From: Treponema sp.
GTDB taxonomy: Bacteria > Spirochaetota > Spirochaetia > Treponematales > Treponemataceae
DNA: 7,058 nt
NCBI GenBank assembly: GCA_031290005.1
Contig: JAITOJ010000070.1
Location: 1-7,058, forward strand
Direction: 5' to 3'
Each line of letters opens with the position of its first letter. Positions within the stretch are counted from its first letter, which is position 1. Positions 6,603 through 7,058 of this stretch are shown here, piece after piece. The notes beneath the pieces are model-generated. The model was not told the origin of the DNA and did not search any database. It saw only the letters and a list, made by a program, of their open reading frames with translations. Both the position numbers and the translations under genes were made by a program.

Positions 6603-6655
6603 GGAACCGCGCAACGCGCGGCTGGTTACTACGCCAAAGTTTGGTGGCGGGGACT
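6587..6655. repeat. Long imperfect palindrome upstream of the lipoprotein gene
   Basis: AGTCCCGCCCCAAAC (6587-6601) is the reverse complement of GTTTGGTGGCGGGGACT (6639-6655) except for two single-base insertions. Inside it lies a perfect CCGCGC-AAC-GCGCGG hairpin (6607-6621). At the right arm, CCAAAGTTTGG (6634-6644) is a small palindrome. The region could be a cruciform or operator in DNA, or a leader structure if transcription starts further upstream. Confidence 0.65.
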
Positions 6656-6682
6656 TAAAGCCAAAAAAATAAATCCCCACAA

Positions 6683-6906
6683 AGCCTCGTAATAAGACCC
6701 TTATCAGCCCGGTAATAAGACTCTTATGAGCCTCGCAATAAGACCCTTATGAGCCTCGTAATAAGGGTCTTATCAGCCCCGTAATAAGACCCTTATCAGC
6801 CCCGCGATAAGACCCTTATCAGCCCGGTAATAAGACCCCTATCAGCCTCGTACTAAGACCCTTATTAGCCTCGTAATAAGACCCCTATCAGCCTCGTAAT
6901 AAGGGC
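6683..6906. repeat. Tandem array of nine full and one partial 23-bp palindromic repeats
   Basis: Nine units of exactly 23 bases run without gaps from 6683 to 6889, and a tenth starts at 6890 and decays after about 17 bases. The consensus is AGCCTCGTA followed by ATAAGACCCTTATC. Each unit holds a palindrome ATAAG-ACC-CTTAT (13 bases), separated from the next by a 10-base linker, CAGCCTCGTA or variants. Units differ at a few positions, mostly in the linker, and unit 4 has the centre reversed (GGT). The period is not a multiple of three and the units carry stops, so this is not coding. There are no variable spacers, so it is not CRISPR. Function is unknown; a multi-site protein-binding region is one possibility. 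Confidence 0.93.
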
Positions 6907-6917
6907 CGTGAGAATAT

Positions 6918-6958
6918 AAAAAAACCGGCTCTCCCCCTACGGGAGATACCGGTGTTTT
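6918..6958 (-). terminator. Strong hairpin terminator, best on the minus strand, possibly bidirectional
   Basis: ACCGG-CT-CTCCC (6924-6935) pairs with GGGAG-ATA-CCGGT (6941-6953) around a five-base loop. On the minus strand the stem is followed by seven T (plus-strand A 6918-6924); on the plus strand by GTTTT. Outer CGTGA (6907-6911) and TCACG (6958-6962) extend the symmetry. Its strength on the minus strand implies a leftward gene lying beyond the right edge of the window. Confidence 0.75.
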
Positions 6959-7002
6959 CACGAGAATAGAGAGTGTGTCTGTATTAGTTAGCCGACCCGT
7001 CC

Positions 7003-7033
7003 GGGGGGGGGGGGGGGGGGGGGGGGTTTTTTT
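7003..7033. repeat. Run of 24 G followed by 7 T near the window edge
   Basis: Twenty-four consecutive G (7003-7026) are followed directly by seven T (7027-7033) and then C-poor, G/T-rich sequence to the edge. Spirochaetes do use poly-G tracts for phase variation, but such tracts are usually much shorter. A sequencing or assembly artefact at a contig end is at least as likely. Confidence 0.8.
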
Positions 7034-7058
7034 GTGTAGATGGGCGGAGTGGTGTGGG

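Noticed and set aside
6683..6906. CRISPR array
   Set aside because: The array has a strict 23-base period with no unique spacers; the 10-base linkers are themselves conserved, and no cas gene is present.
6683..6906. Series of tandem terminators
   Set aside because: The palindrome arms are five bases and AT-rich with no T-run after them, so single hairpins would be weak.

Overview
The window looks like chromosomal DNA of a gut-type spirochaete, most likely a Treponema of the termite or other animal gut. The main hint is a small secreted lipoprotein at the right with a relaxed FVGC lipobox and an acidic, Ser/Gly-rich tail, a style I associate with Treponema. The uxa pair fits a plant-polysaccharide diet. 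This assignment is inference, since no rRNA or other marker gene is present.

Layout, left to right. (1) 1-2565, plus strand: the last 364 codons of altronate dehydratase (uxaA), then 24 bases later a complete glucuronate isomerase (uxaC) with a strong ribosome binding site. Both belong to the hexuronate (glucuronate/galacturonate) catabolic pathway and are almost certainly one operon that begins left of the window. (2) 2566-3099: a 534-base gap between convergent genes, with no convincing gene. It holds five clusters of ATAGAG/CTCTAT-type short repeats in both orientations, a terminator-like hairpin, and a GC-rich structured block of unknown origin. (3) 3100-5673, minus strand: an 857-codon membrane protein joining an N-terminal YidC/Oxa1-like domain, a second set of five membrane helices, and a C-terminal extracytoplasmic sulfatase/LTA-synthase-type catalytic domain. 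(4) 5674-5708: a minus-strand terminator whose T-run touches the first possible start codon of that gene. (5) 5739-6554, minus strand: a 271-codon lipoprotein of unknown function with a clear Shine-Dalgarno. (6) 6555-7058: no gene, but a long imperfect palindrome over the putative lipoprotein promoter, an array of nine and a half 23-bp repeats each carrying a palindrome, a strong terminator hairpin, then a run of 24 G followed by 7 T and C-poor sequence up to the window edge.

The uxa genes work together in sugar-acid breakdown. The fusion protein and the lipoprotein are both envelope proteins on the same strand but are separated by a terminator, so a shared job is not shown. The most notable items are the YidC-like/sulfatase fusion, which lacks the arginine normally found in the YidC groove, and the 23-bp palindromic repeat array.
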